This document shows positions 27,001 through 35,873 of a stretch of 64,000 nt of DNA, piece by piece. The notes under the pieces were generated by a model. It worked only from the letters and a program-made list of their open reading frames with translations. It was not told where the DNA came from and did no database searches. The stretch's first letter is position 1; each line of letters begins with the position of its first letter. A program made the position numbers and the translations under genes. Origin of the DNA: Nocardia mangyaensis (GTDB taxonomy: Bacteria; Actinomycetota; Actinomycetes; Mycobacteriales; Mycobacteriaceae); NCBI RefSeq assembly GCF_001886715.1, contig NZ_CP018082.1:6386001-6450000 (forward strand), read 5' to 3'.

Positions 27001-28302
27001 CTACGACGTGATACCGAGCCGAGTCGCCAACCACGGCAACTGATCACGCAACCCCGCCGACCACACCGCGAAACTGTGCCCGCCGGGCAGCACCTGCAAT
27101 CGCACATCCATCCCGGCCGCCTTGGTCGCCTCGTACATGCGCTCGACCTGCGGGCGATAGGTCTCGTCGTCAGCACCGACGACGAACGCGCCCGCCGAAT
27201 CCGGGTAGGTGCGGCTGTGCAGCAGGTCGAGCGGGTTGACCCGCACGAACGCCTCCGCGTCGCCGCCGAAAGCCGCGTCCACCGTGCGCTGCCGGTCACC
27301 GAGGGTCGGTTCGTCCTCGCCGGACAGGTCAAGGAAGGTCGGGTAGACCTCTGGATGGTTGGTGGCCATCTGCAACGCACAGGTTCCGCCGTAGGACAAC
27401 CCGCCGATGGCCCAGGCGCGCGGATCGGGATCGACCTGCACCGTCGACCGCGTCCACGCGGGTACGTCGACCGCGAGATAGGTGGCGACGTTGCCCAATC
27501 GCGAATCCAGGCACAGCGGATCGGCCAGCGCGGTGCCGGTCCCGTCGGCGACCACGACCACCGGCGCGAGACCGCCGTGCTCGCGGGCGAACTCGTCCAT
27601 GGTCTCGGCCAGCTGTCCGCCGACAAACCAGTCCTCCGGCGCGCCAGGCTGTCCGGCCAGCAGCACCAGCACCGGCAGCAGCGGGCGCGGATCGGCGAAA
27701 TAGGCGGGTGGCAAGTAGATCTCGGCATCGCGCGCGGTGAATCCGGACGCCGTCGGCGACACCGAGGCGGTCAGCACCCGACCGCCGTCAGCGAGCCCGG
27801 CCGGCACCTGCCACACCGACTCGAGCGGGCGACCGGTGACCACCTGTTCGGTCCGGGTCAACTCCCCGGCATCGATCCGGCCGATCTTCTCGATCCCGAA
27901 CGCCGCGCCCACCGTCGGATAGGACGCGTAGACCAGATTCACCCGTGTCCCCACCGCGATCAGCACGGCCACCACCGCCAGCACCGTCACCACGGCGGTC
28001 CCCACACTGCGGCGCACCAGGATTCGCGGTAAGACGAGCAGCACCGCCGCCACACCGATCCCGATCAGCACGTACACCGACTCGGCGATCGGGTCGGGGA
28101 ACGGCTGCCACACTTCCTCGACGAACAGGTACGCGGCGACGGTCAGCACCGTCGCGGCGAGCAAGGCGATCGGCACGGTCGTCGTGACATAGCGGCGCGC
28201 GCGCGGGAGCAGCAACCACACCGCACCCATCACGCCGAGCAGCGTCAACGCCACCGGGAGCCATCCCGTGAGCAACGACAGATCGGTGAATCGCGTCAGC
28301 AC
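27001..28302 (-). CDS. Membrane-anchored alpha/beta-hydrolase (esterase D / antigen 85-like)
   Basis: A 433-residue protein: four hydrophobic membrane segments (about 10-130) followed by an extracellular alpha/beta-hydrolase domain of the esterase D/mycolyltransferase type. The nucleophile elbow is GGLSYGG, a DDETY acidic segment follows, and the catalytic His lies in PGGHSF. The GTG at 28302 follows a GGAGG site at only 3 nt, so the exact start is uncertain; a longer frame continues upstream but covers the promoter of the divergent gene. It is divergent from a lysyl-phosphatidylglycerol-synthase-like gene. Esterases beside such genes are known to remove aminoacyl groups from lipids, a possible role here. 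Confidence 0.8.
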   Translation of the reverse strand: MLTRFTDLSLLTGWLPVALTLLGVMGAVWLLLPRARRYVTTTVPIALLAATVLTVAAYLFVEEVWQPFPDPIAESVYVLIGIGVAAVLLVLPRILVRRSVGTAVVTVLAVVAVLIAVGTRVNLVYASYPTVGAAFGIEKIGRIDAGELTRTEQVVTGRPLESVWQVPAGLADGGRVLTASVSPTASGFTARDAEIYLPPAYFADPRPLLPVLVLLAGQPGAPEDWFVGGQLAETMDEFAREHGGLAPVVVVADGTGTALADPLCLDSRLGNVATYLAVDVPAWTRSTVQVDPDPRAWAIGGLSYGGTCALQMATNHPEVYPTFLDLSGEDEPTLGDRQRTVDAAFGGDAEAFVRVNPLDLLHSRTYPDSAGAFVVGADDETYRPQVERMYEATKAAGMDVRLQVLPGGHSFAVWSAGLRDQLPWLATRLGITS

Positions 28303-28431
28303 TGACCTCCACAGATGCCACTTCGACCACCCCGGGCTCCCACATCGGGTCCGGCGGCCACCGTGATGACATACGGTACACAGACGGCTTCCCCGCGTCG
28401 GGACGGCGCACTCGCAGCAAAGGGTGGATCG

Positions 28432-29580
28432 ATGGACGACAACACAGCTGCCACCGAACAGGGCCCGCCCAGCGGCATCGCCGCCGTGGGCATCGTGCTG
28501 CGGAGGGTGCCGTTCACCGTCGGTTTCCTGGTCGTCGTCACCCTCCTCGGTATCGCCGGCGGGGGCCTGTGGCGCAGGCTCGACACGCGATCGTGGTTCG
28601 CCGACATCGCCTACGGCTGGCCCGCCCTCCAGGAGGGCAGGTGGTGGACGCCGTTGTCTGGCTGGTTCTTCGGCCTCACGCCCGCTCAGTACGTCACCAT
28701 GGCAATCCTTTTCGCGGCCGCCGTCGGCTGGGCCGAGTGGCGCCTCGGCACGGTGCGCACCGCCGTGGTCTGCCTCAGCGGTCAGCTGATCGGCATCCTG
28801 GTGGCCTCGGTGACGGTCGGGCTGCTGGCCCACACCCATCTCGGTTGGGCCGATCGCCTCGCCGACGTGCGCGATGTCGGGTTCACCACGGCTGCGATCG
28901 CCGCGCTGGCCGCGGTCTCGGCGACCCTGCGCTCACCCTGGCGACTGCGGGTGCGCGCCGCGCTGGTGGCGTATGTGGCGATCGCCTTCCTGTTCGAGTC
29001 GACCTTCGCCGATCTGATGCACGTGATCGCCGTCGCCGTGTGGCTGCCGCTGGGCGAGAAGCTGTTCAGCCGCACCGAACACGGCTTCTGGCCGCGCACC
29101 CGCCGTGAGGTGCGGATGCTGGCCTTCACCGGGCTGCTGGTGATCGCGGCGGCCTCGGTGGCGGTGTACTTCTTCCCCGGCGAGAGTCTGCTCGGGGCCA
29201 CCGAGGACGAACGCGGCTCGCTGTGGAGCACGCTCATCACGGTGGCGGTGATCGCGGTGGTCGCCGATCAGCTGCGCAAGGGCAAGCGGTGGGCCTGGTG
29301 GGTCGCCATCGGCTACGGCACCCTGCACGTGGTACTCACGCTGGTCCTGCTCGGCGTCGCCATCGGCGCCGAGGTCGAGACCACCGGCGCGGTCACCGTC
29401 GGCACCGCTCTGCTGTGGGCGGGTGAGGTGGCACTGCTCTACGGCGGACGCGGCGCGTTCCGAGTCCCCGCCCGGCGCAAGATCACCGAGGGCACGCTCG
29501 CCGGCGTCGAACCCGGCGAAGCGGTGCGCACACTGCTGACCCGCTACGGCGGCTCCACCATGTCGTGGATGACCACCTGA
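28432..29580 (+). CDS. Rhomboid-like membrane part of a broken phosphatidylglycerol lysyltransferase-type protein
   Basis: A 382-residue open frame with about nine to ten membrane segments. The N-terminal half resembles rhomboid-like membrane domains (WWTPLSGWFFGLTPAQY, AEWRLGTVRTAVVCLSGQLIG). The frame ends with LLTRYGGSTMSWMTT and TGA. In intact relatives this point is followed by a Trp and then by the ~300-residue DUF2156 aminoacyltransferase domain. Here TGG appears changed to TGA and the domain downstream is a small remnant. The ATG at 28432 has an AAGGGTGG site. The membrane part may still be made, but aminoacyl transfer should be lost. Confidence 0.8.
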   Translation: MDDNTAATEQGPPSGIAAVGIVLRRVPFTVGFLVVVTLLGIAGGGLWRRLDTRSWFADIAYGWPALQEGRWWTPLSGWFFGLTPAQYVTMAILFAAAVGWAEWRLGTVRTAVVCLSGQLIGILVASVTVGLLAHTHLGWADRLADVRDVGFTTAAIAALAAVSATLRSPWRLRVRAALVAYVAIAFLFESTFADLMHVIAVAVWLPLGEKLFSRTEHGFWPRTRREVRMLAFTGLLVIAAASVAVYFFPGESLLGATEDERGSLWSTLITVAVIAVVADQLRKGKRWAWWVAIGYGTLHVVLTLVLLGVAIGAEVETTGAVTVGTALLWAGEVALLYGGRGAFRVPARRKITEGTLAGVEPGEAVRTLLTRYGGSTMSWMTT

Positions 29581-29799
29581 CCCGAGAACACGTACTGGTT
29601 CCCCGGCGGCAAGATCCGTGGCTGGACCCTGGATGTGATGCGCCGCCGACCCGACGGCTTCCGGCCCGTCGTCGAGTTCCTCATCGCCTCGGCCTGCCAG
29701 GCGTTCGAAGAGGAAGGCGTCGGCGTCGCGCTGACCAAGGCGTACCTGCCCGAGGTGTCGGCCAAGGACCTGATGGCAGTGGGCGCGTCGGCGCGCTGA
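29578..29799 (+). pseudogene. Remnant of the DUF2156 lysyltransferase domain
   Basis: Directly after the TGA the same frame continues for 72 codons with recognisable pieces of the catalytic domain: PENTYWFPGGK (its very start), then GWTLDVMRRRPDGFRPVVEFLIASACQAFEEEG (a block normally ~150-200 residues further on), then VALTKAYLPEVSAKDLMAVG (from near the end). The joins imply at least two internal deletions, both keeping the frame, plus the nonsense change at 29578-29580. The key binding residues between the pieces are gone. Confidence 0.78.
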
Positions 29800-29880
29800 G
29801 CAGGCCCGCGTGACCTCGGCCCGGCGTCCCTCGCGCCGCTCAGCGCGAGGTCGACCCAGCAACGACGCCAGCCGGCCATC

Positions 29881-30573
29881 TCAGCCCGCCGCGACCGATT
29901 CCGGCGTCCCACGCGCGGCGACCTCAGCGGGTACCTCAACCCCGGGCTCCAGGTTGTCCGCGGCGATCGGTTCGCCCCAGACCTGGCGCAGCGGCAGCAC
30001 ACCGGCCCACACTCCACCGGTCTCGACATCGTCCGCGTCGTCGTTCGGGCCGCCCGTGCGCACCTTCACCGACGCTTCGGTGAGGTCGAGCGCGAGCACC
30101 ATGGTGGCCGCCATCTCCTTGCGGTTGGGCGGGCGCACCCGGTCCCATGAGCCCGGCGCGGCGTGCTCGACGATCAGCCGCAGGGCCTCGGTGCGCTCGG
30201 CGTCATCGGTGACCAGCACCGCCTTGCCGCGGATCACAGCGCTGCGGTAGTTCATCGAGAAGTGCATGGCCGAGCGGGCGTACACCACGCCGTCGACGTG
30301 GGTCACCGCGATCGAGACGTCGGCGCCGATGGCCGCGCGCACATTGCCCGCTCCGGTGGAGCCGTGCAGGTAGAGGGTGTCCCCGCCGCGGCCATAGATC
30401 GTCGGCACCACCACCGGCGAGCCGCCGAGCAGCACACCGAGGTGGCAGACCAGTCCGGCATCGAGCACCGCGTCGAGTGCGGCGCGATCGTCGACGCCCC
30501 GCTCCTTGCTGCGGGTCAGGGTGGTGCGCGGGGTCGGCGAGAGGGGAACGCGGTGGGTGTCGTGCGTGGTCAT
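29881..30573 (-). CDS. Pyridoxamine 5'-phosphate oxidase-like flavin-binding protein
   Basis: A 230-residue split-barrel FMN-binding protein. Typical parts are LSPTPRTTLTRSKERG, LDAGLVCHLGVLLGGSPVVVPTIYGRGGDTLYLHGS, the VCVTHVDGVVYARSAMHFSMNYRSAVIRGKAVLV-like segment and the C-terminal AGVLPLRQVWGEPIAADN. Members bind flavin or related cofactors; true PdxH activity is not implied. It is divergent from a MocR regulator, and a good sigma-70-type promoter lies at 30603-30631. This layout suggests that the MocR protein controls it, probably in relation to vitamin B6. Confidence 0.88.
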   Translation of the reverse strand: MTTHDTHRVPLSPTPRTTLTRSKERGVDDRAALDAVLDAGLVCHLGVLLGGSPVVVPTIYGRGGDTLYLHGSTGAGNVRAAIGADVSIAVTHVDGVVYARSAMHFSMNYRSAVIRGKAVLVTDDAERTEALRLIVEHAAPGSWDRVRPPNRKEMAATMVLALDLTEASVKVRTGGPNDDADDVETGGVWAGVLPLRQVWGEPIAADNLEPGVEVPAEVAARGTPESVAAG

Positions 30574-30592
30574 GGTATGAGCTTCGCCGATG

Positions 30593-30641
30593 AAGTGGAC
30601 CGCGTATAGTTCCAATTCAACGAAAGATCAACAGTCCACTT
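30593..30641 (-). promoter_or_regulatory. Promoter of the PNPOx-like gene framed by an inverted repeat
   Basis: On the minus strand TTGATC (30631-30626), a 17-bp spacer and TATACG (30608-30603) form a near-consensus promoter. Eight-base arms AAGTGGAC (30593-30600) and GTCCACTT (30634-30641) lie just outside it, inverted to each other. This fits a site for the adjacent MocR regulator binding as a dimer around the promoter. Confidence 0.65.
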
Positions 30642-30646
30642 CGAGG

Positions 30647-32023
30647 ATGGCCGTGCTCGACGATCTCCCGATTCCGCTCGACCGAACCGCGACCGAACCG
30701 CTGTCGGTGCAGGTAGCCGATGCCCTACGCGCCGCGGCGACCGGCGGTGTGGTGCGGGTCGGCGAGCGGTTGCCGTCCTCACGAGCGCTGGCGCAGCGGC
30801 TCGGGGTGAGTCGGGCCGTGGTGTCCACCGCCTACGACCAGCTGCACGCCGAGGGGTGGCTCGCGGGCCGACGGGGTTCGGGTACCTACCTGAGCACCGC
30901 ACCGGCCCCCGCCCCGCCGAACACCGATCCCGGCGCCGCCACCGATCCCGACGCCGGACTGCTCGACCTCGGACCCGGCGCGCCGTGCGTCGAGGCCGTC
31001 GACCCGGCCGCCTGGCGCCGCGCCTGGCGAGCGGCAGGCGATCAACCCGCCGACACCCACAAGGACCGCGCCGGTGAACCCGACTTCCGCGCCGCCGTCG
31101 CCGAACACCTGCTGCGCCATCGCGGACTCGCCGCCGGTACCGCGTCGGTCGTGCTCGCCACCGCGGGCACCAGCGCGGCCGTCGGCGAGCTGGCCTCGGC
31201 GCTGCTGCGCCCCGGCGACACCGTCGCCATCGAGGACCCCGGCTACCAGCGTGCGGTCGGCGCGTTCGAGGCCGCCGGGGTGCGGGCGCTCCCGGTACCG
31301 GTCGACGCCGACGGCCTGCGGGTCGACCGGATTCCGAGCGGTGTCCGCGCGGTGTTCTGCACACCGGCACACCAGTTTCCGCTCGGCGCGCGCATGCAGG
31401 CCGCACGTCGGGTCGAGCTGATCGAATTCGCCAGGGCCACCGGCACCCTCGTCCTCGAAGACGACTACGACGGCGAACTGCGTTACGACACGGCGCCCTT
31501 GCCGCTGCTCGCGTCGATGGCACCGGATGTCGTCATCCACCTCGGCACCACCAGCAAGATCATCGCCACCACCCTCGGCGTCGGCTGGCTCGTCGCCCGC
31601 CCCGACATCGCCGACGCCGTCCGCACCCACCGCCTCCACACCGGCACCGCCCCGAGCCCGGCGGGCCAGCGGGTCCTCAGCGAGTTCGCCCGCCACGGCG
31701 ACCTGGCCCGTCACCTGCGCCGCCTCCGCCGAGTCGTGCCACCCCGCCGTGCCCTCGTCGTGGAGGCACTCACCCACCGCGGCCTGCCTGTCCTCGGCGA
31801 TGACGCCGGCTCCCACGTGGTGGTCGAACTCCCCGACGCGCCGGCCGAACAGCGCGCCATCGCCGCCGCCCGCGCCCACGGCGTCTTCCTCGACGGCCTG
31901 GCCCGCCACCACCTCGCCGAGCCCCACCGCTTCGGCGTCGCCATCGGCTACACGGCGATGAGCACCGCGGACCTGACCGCGGCCATGCCGATCGCCGCCG
32001 ACTCCCTGGCCGCCCACGCCTGA
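30647..32023 (+). CDS. MocR/PdxR-type GntR regulator with aminotransferase-like domain
   Basis: A 458-residue regulator. The N-terminal winged helix (about 15-85: LSVQVADALRAAATGG, GERLPSSRALAQRLGVSRAVVSTAYDQLHAEGWLAGRRGSGTYLS) is followed by a fold-type I aminotransferase-like domain. The PLP-binding Lys is in LGTTSKIIATTLGVGW, and DDYDGELRY and the TPAHQFPLG block are typical. Such proteins sense pyridoxal phosphate. Divergent from the PNPOx-like gene. The start at 30647 (AVLDDLPIPLDR) was chosen over an upstream GTG/ATG that lies inside the promoter region. Confidence 0.92.
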   Translation: MAVLDDLPIPLDRTATEPLSVQVADALRAAATGGVVRVGERLPSSRALAQRLGVSRAVVSTAYDQLHAEGWLAGRRGSGTYLSTAPAPAPPNTDPGAATDPDAGLLDLGPGAPCVEAVDPAAWRRAWRAAGDQPADTHKDRAGEPDFRAAVAEHLLRHRGLAAGTASVVLATAGTSAAVGELASALLRPGDTVAIEDPGYQRAVGAFEAAGVRALPVPVDADGLRVDRIPSGVRAVFCTPAHQFPLGARMQAARRVELIEFARATGTLVLEDDYDGELRYDTAPLPLLASMAPDVVIHLGTTSKIIATTLGVGWLVARPDIADAVRTHRLHTGTAPSPAGQRVLSEFARHGDLARHLRRLRRVVPPRRALVVEALTHRGLPVLGDDAGSHVVVELPDAPAEQRAIAAARAHGVFLDGLARHHLAEPHRFGVAIGYTAMSTADLTAAMPIAADSLAAHA

Positions 32024-32139
32024 CCCACGCGCGAAGGTCGTGTCCCGGCGGCCCGGCACGGTCGTAGCATGGACCGAGAACCCCGCGCGGGTCGCAGTTC
32101 GTCCAGCACTAGCCCTCCGACCATCGAAGTGGTGAGCAC

Positions 32140-32379
32140 ATGACCGAACAGGACATTCTGGCGCGAATCAAACAGCTCGTCGACGACGAGCACGCCCTGC
32201 GAGCCAAGGCCACCGCGGGCGAGATCGACCCGGTCGCCGAACGCCGGCAACTGGCCCAGCTGGAAGTGATGCTCGACCAGGCCTGGGACCTGCTGCGACA
32301 GCGCCGCGCCCGCGCCGACGGGTCACCCGACGACGCCGAGCTGCGCTCCCCTCGCGAAGTCGAGGGCTACCTGCAGTGA
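32140..32379 (+). CDS. DUF2630 family small protein
   Basis: A 79-residue, mostly helical protein of the DUF2630 family (EQDILARIKQLVDDEHALRAKA; ERRQLAQLEVMLDQAWDLLRQRRARAD; REVEGYLQ). Function unknown; it is common in actinomycetes. It overlaps the FAD oxidoreductase gene by 4 bp, so the two are translationally coupled. A TAGCAT -10-like element lies about 65 bp upstream. Confidence 0.9.
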   Translation: MTEQDILARIKQLVDDEHALRAKATAGEIDPVAERRQLAQLEVMLDQAWDLLRQRRARADGSPDDAELRSPREVEGYLQ

Positions 32380-33815
32380 CCGACGCCGAGTACGACGTCA
32401 TCGTCCTCGGCGCGGGCCCGGCGGGCGAGAACGCCGCCGCCTACGCCATCGCGGGCAGCGACCGCACGGCCGCGCTCGTCGAACGGGAACTGTTCGGCGG
32501 CGAGTGCAGCTACTGGGCGTGCATCCCCAGTAAGGCGCTGCTGCGCCCGGGCGCCGTCCTCGACCTCGGCGAGTCGATGCCGGGGGTGACGGTGAGCGGT
32601 CCGCAGGTCGCCGACGTGCTGGCCCGCCGCGATGCCTTCGTGCACGACCACGACGACAGCTCCCAGGTCGAGTGGGCGAAGTCGGCCCGCATCGACCCGA
32701 TCCGCGGCGCCGGTCGCCTCGCCGGGGAACGGCTGGTCGAGGTCGACACCGGCGACGGCGTGCGAGTCCTGCGTGCCCGGCACGCGGTCGTCCTCGCCAC
32801 CGGCACCACCGCCGCGATCCCGAACATCCCCGGCGTCCGCGAGGCGCTGCCGTGGACCTCGCGCGACGCGACCGCCCTGACCGTCGTCCCGCGCCGCGTC
32901 GCCATCGTCGGCGGCGGCGTCGTGGCCTGCGAGACCGCCACCTGGCTGGCCGAACTCGGCGCCGAGGAAGTGACCCTGCTGGTGCGCGGCGACCGCCTGC
33001 TCCCCCGGGTCGAGCCCTTCGCCGCGGGCCTGGTCCTGCGCGGCCTCCGCGACACCGGGGTGGTCACCGTGCGGCTGCGGACCGAACCGCACCTGGTCTC
33101 GCGCCGCGACCCCGCCGACACCGGCGTGGGCCGCATCCACGGCGGGCCGGTCACCGTCGTGTTCGACGGCGGCGAACTCGAGGTCGACGAACTCGTCGTC
33201 GCCACCGGCCGGGCGCCGTCCACCGAACACCTCGGTCTGGACACGGTCGGCCTGCCCGCGGGCTATGTGGAGGTCGACGACCAGCTCACCGTCCGCGCGG
33301 TGCCCGGCGAGTGGCTCTACGCCGTCGGCGATGTGAATCACCGTGCGGCACTGACCCATATGGGCAAGTACCAGGCCCGAGTGTGCGGTGACGTGATCGC
33401 CGCCCGCGCCGAGGGCAAGCCGCTCGACCTGCCCCGCTACACCGCGAGCGCCGATCATCAGCAGGTCCCCCAGGTCGTGTACACGGCACCGGAACTGGCC
33501 GCCGTCGGCCTGACCGAACAGCAGGCCCGCGACGCCGGACATGCCGTCGACACCGTCGAACTCGACATCGAAGTCGCAGGCTCGTCGCTCTCACGCGACG
33601 ACTTCCACGGCCGCGCGAAACTCGTCGTCGACACCGCCGCCGACCGCCTCCTCGGCGCCACCTTCGTCGGCCCCGACATGGGTGAACAGCTGCACGCCGC
33701 GACCATCGCGGTGGTCGGCCGGGTACCGCTGGAAACACTGTGGAACGCAGTACCCGCGTTTCCCACGGTCAGCGAATTCTGGTTGCGTCTCCTGGAAGCC
33801 CGGCGCGAGCGCTGA
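32376..33815 (+). CDS. Class I pyridine-nucleotide-disulfide oxidoreductase family protein
   Basis: A 479-residue FAD protein. It has the FAD Rossmann motif VIVLGAGPAGENAA, the redox motif GGECSYWACIPSK (Cys-X4-Cys), the NAD(P) motif VAIVGGGVVACETA and the second FAD motif YAVGDVNHRAALTHMGKYQAR. The C-terminal dimer domain should carry HAHPTxxE, but here reads AFPTVSE: the catalytic His is absent, so it is not a standard lipoamide, glutathione or mercuric reductase. It starts at a GTG inside the DUF2630 stop codon. Its substrate is unknown. Confidence 0.88.
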   Translation: MTDAEYDVIVLGAGPAGENAAAYAIAGSDRTAALVERELFGGECSYWACIPSKALLRPGAVLDLGESMPGVTVSGPQVADVLARRDAFVHDHDDSSQVEWAKSARIDPIRGAGRLAGERLVEVDTGDGVRVLRARHAVVLATGTTAAIPNIPGVREALPWTSRDATALTVVPRRVAIVGGGVVACETATWLAELGAEEVTLLVRGDRLLPRVEPFAAGLVLRGLRDTGVVTVRLRTEPHLVSRRDPADTGVGRIHGGPVTVVFDGGELEVDELVVATGRAPSTEHLGLDTVGLPAGYVEVDDQLTVRAVPGEWLYAVGDVNHRAALTHMGKYQARVCGDVIAARAEGKPLDLPRYTASADHQQVPQVVYTAPELAAVGLTEQQARDAGHAVDTVELDIEVAGSSLSRDDFHGRAKLVVDTAADRLLGATFVGPDMGEQLHAATIAVVGRVPLETLWNAVPAFPTVSEFWLRLLEARRER

Positions 33816-33816
33816 G

Positions 33817-34686
33817 TTACTTGAGCAGCCGCGACATCCGCCGGTCGGCGAGGACCTTGCCGCCGGTCTGACAGGTGGCACAGTACTGGAACGAGCGCTC
33901 CGCGTAGGACACCTCGCGCACGGTGTCACCACACACCGGGCACGGCTGCCCGGTCCGCGCGTGCACCCGCATCCCGGACCGTTTCTCGCCCTTCAACCGG
34001 GCCGCGTCCTGCCCGGTCGACCGCTCGACCGCGTCGAGCAGCACCGTCCGCATGGCCGCGTAGAGCTGCGAGACCTTCTCCGCCGACATGGTTTTCGTAT
34101 TCGCGAACGGCGAGATCTTCGCGGTGTGCAGGATCTCGTCGGAGTAGGCGTTGCCGATGCCGGCCAGCAGGGTCTGGTCGACCAGCGCGGTCTTGATCCG
34201 CTGCGAGTTGTCGCGCAGGATCGCCGCGAACTCGTCCTCGGTCACCGCCAGCGCGTCGGGACCGAGGCGCGCGATTCCCGGCACGGTCATCGGGTCCTCG
34301 ACGACGTACACCGCCAGCCGCTTCTTCGTCCCCGCCTCGGTCAGATCGATCGCCGGTGTCGCGCCCTCGGGTGTGAAGAAATGCACGCGCAGCGCCAGCG
34401 GACTCTTCCCACCGGGCTTGGGCGGCAACGGATTCGGCTCGTCGACCCAGCGCAACCAGCCGCCACGCGACAGATGGGTGATCAACCACAGCCCGCCACA
34501 ATCCATCCCGAGGAACTTCCCCCACCGCCCCGCGCCGGTGACGTCACGACCGGACAGGGCGGTGACCGGCGGATCGAACGTCTTCACCGCGCTCAACGCC
34601 GCCACATCGACTCGCCCCACGACCGCGTCGACCGCATGATCCCGCAGGAACTGCGCCAACGCCTCTACCTCGGGTAGCTCGGGCAC
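33817..34686 (-). CDS. Fpg/Nei family DNA glycosylase
   Basis: A 289-residue base-excision repair enzyme. The N-terminus PELPEVE provides the catalytic Pro and Glu; the helix-two-turn-helix shows LLAGIGNAYSDEILHTAKISPF; the C-terminal zinc finger has CPVC and CATC. The Arg/Lys content around KGEKRSGMRVHARTGQPCP fits binding of damaged DNA. Fpg and Nei branches cannot be separated safely here. It is convergent with the FAD oxidoreductase gene with a 1-bp gap. Confidence 0.92.
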   Translation of the reverse strand: MPELPEVEALAQFLRDHAVDAVVGRVDVAALSAVKTFDPPVTALSGRDVTGAGRWGKFLGMDCGGLWLITHLSRGGWLRWVDEPNPLPPKPGGKSPLALRVHFFTPEGATPAIDLTEAGTKKRLAVYVVEDPMTVPGIARLGPDALAVTEDEFAAILRDNSQRIKTALVDQTLLAGIGNAYSDEILHTAKISPFANTKTMSAEKVSQLYAAMRTVLLDAVERSTGQDAARLKGEKRSGMRVHARTGQPCPVCGDTVREVSYAERSFQYCATCQTGGKVLADRRMSRLLK

Positions 34687-34851
34687 GGTCGCCAGTTTAG
34701 CGATCTGGGTCCGGTGACGCGGGGCGACGAGGCGGGCTCCCCCTCGGAGTGACCGGTGTCTCAGTGTTTGCCGCGTGAGGATCGTCGGGCCGTCGGGTCT
34801 GTCTTGGTGAGCGCGTCCGAAACGGCGCGCGGCAACTACGGAGGTACGACA

Positions 34852-35079
34852 GTGTCGCTGACCAACGAGAATCAGCTCTTCATGACGTCTACGGAAGATC
34901 GACCGGCCCGGCTGGCGGGGATGGAGTCGGGGACCGCCATCCTGGCACTGATCATTTGCTTGACATTAACTGTTGGGATCGCCGCGCTCTCGCATTCGGC
35001 CGTGGCCGCCGTCCTCGCCAGCGTTGCCTTCGCGGGCGGCCTGATCGTCGCGCTGAGAATCCTGCCGCGCAACCGCTGA
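34852..35079 (+). CDS. Small two-TM membrane protein
   Basis: A 75-residue protein with a hydrophilic N-terminus (SLTNENQLFMTSTEDRPARLAGME) and two membrane segments (about 30-47 and 50-68), ending RILPRNR. A GGAGG site lies 7 nt before the GTG at 34852, which decides this start. It stands alone and is convergent with cobF. I do not recognise the family. Confidence 0.68.
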   Translation: MSLTNENQLFMTSTEDRPARLAGMESGTAILALIICLTLTVGIAALSHSAVAAVLASVAFAGGLIVALRILPRNR

Positions 35080-35088
35080 GCGGTGGGT

Positions 35089-35829
35089 TCAGAAGGCACG
35101 CAGCAGGTAGACGTCCATGATCCAGCCCTTGTTGGCGCGCAGTTGCGCGCGGCGGGTCACGATCTCGTGCTCCACCTCGCGCAGATTGCCCGCGATCAGG
35201 GTTTCGTCGGGCATGCCGAGGTAGGCGCCCCACCAGATGTGGATGTCGTCGCCGGGGACCTCGGTGAACGAGGTGTCGCCGTCGAGCATCACCACGGTCG
35301 AGCCGGTGCCCAGGCCCTGCTCGCGGAGCTTGCGGCCGGTGGTGACGTGGACCGGCTCGCCGATGCGGTGCAGGACCACGCGGTGCCGGGCGGCCAGGGC
35401 GGCGATGCTGGTGACGCCGGGAATCACCGTGTAGTCGAAGTCGACGCGCCCGCGAGCCAGCACGTGCTCGATCATGCGCAGGGTGCTGTCATACAGCGCC
35501 GGGTCACCCCAGACCAGGATCGCGCCGACACCGTCGACCTGCTCGAAGGCGGCCTCCAGGAGTTCGGCACGGCGTTCGTGCCAGTCCTGGACGACACCGG
35601 TGTAGTCCTCGGGCGTGCGATCGCGCGGAGGGTCGGTGATCTCGATGATCCGGTGCGGCCCCTCGACGTACTCGGCCAGGATCGCGGTCCGCACCTCGAC
35701 CAGTTCCCGCTTCTCGGCGCCCTTGCCGATCACGAAGAACGCCTCGGCCCGGCGCATGGCCTTGACCGCCTGCATTGTCACCTGGTCGGGGTCGCCGGCG
35801 CCGATGCCGATCACGGAGAGCTCACGCAT
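35089..35829 (-). CDS. cobF: Precorrin-6A synthase (deacetylating)
   Basis: A 246-residue SAM-dependent methyltransferase of the aerobic cobalamin pathway, which methylates precorrin-5 at C-1 and releases acetate. The tetrapyrrole methylase pattern is seen: [17 protein letters not shown] at the N-terminus, [19 protein letters not shown] and [15 protein letters not shown]. It is not next to other cob genes here, as in several relatives. Divergent from thyA with a 44-bp gap. Confidence 0.92.
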   Translation of the reverse strand: MRELSVIGIGAGDPDQVTMQAVKAMRRAEAFFVIGKGAEKRELVEVRTAILAEYVEGPHRIIEITDPPRDRTPEDYTGVVQDWHERRAELLEAAFEQVDGVGAILVWGDPALYDSTLRMIEHVLARGRVDFDYTVIPGVTSIAALAARHRVVLHRIGEPVHVTTGRKLREQGLGTGSTVVMLDGDTSFTEVPGDDIHIWWGAYLGMPDETLIAGNLREVEHEIVTRRAQLRANKGWIMDVYLLRAF

Positions 35830-35859
35830 GCGCTCGAGCTTGCCAGGTGCCCGGGCACG

Positions 35860-35865
35860 TAGAAT
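35860..35865 (+). promoter_or_regulatory. -10 element of thyA, probable leaderless transcript
   Basis: TAGAAT ends 8 bp before the GTG start codon of thyA. A transcript beginning at the usual distance would start at or within a base or two of the GTG. No ribosome binding site is visible. Confidence 0.6.
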
Positions 35866-35873
35866 CGGCAGCC

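Noticed and set aside
28303..28839. In-frame upstream extension of the membrane esterase.
   Set aside because: It is antisense to the rhomboid-like gene and its promoter; the translation has no membrane or domain pattern.
29565..29813. An 82-codon frame after the rhomboid-like gene as an independent small gene.
   Set aside because: The neighbouring frame carries the DUF2156 remnant in register with the upstream gene, which explains the sequence; this frame is its shadow.
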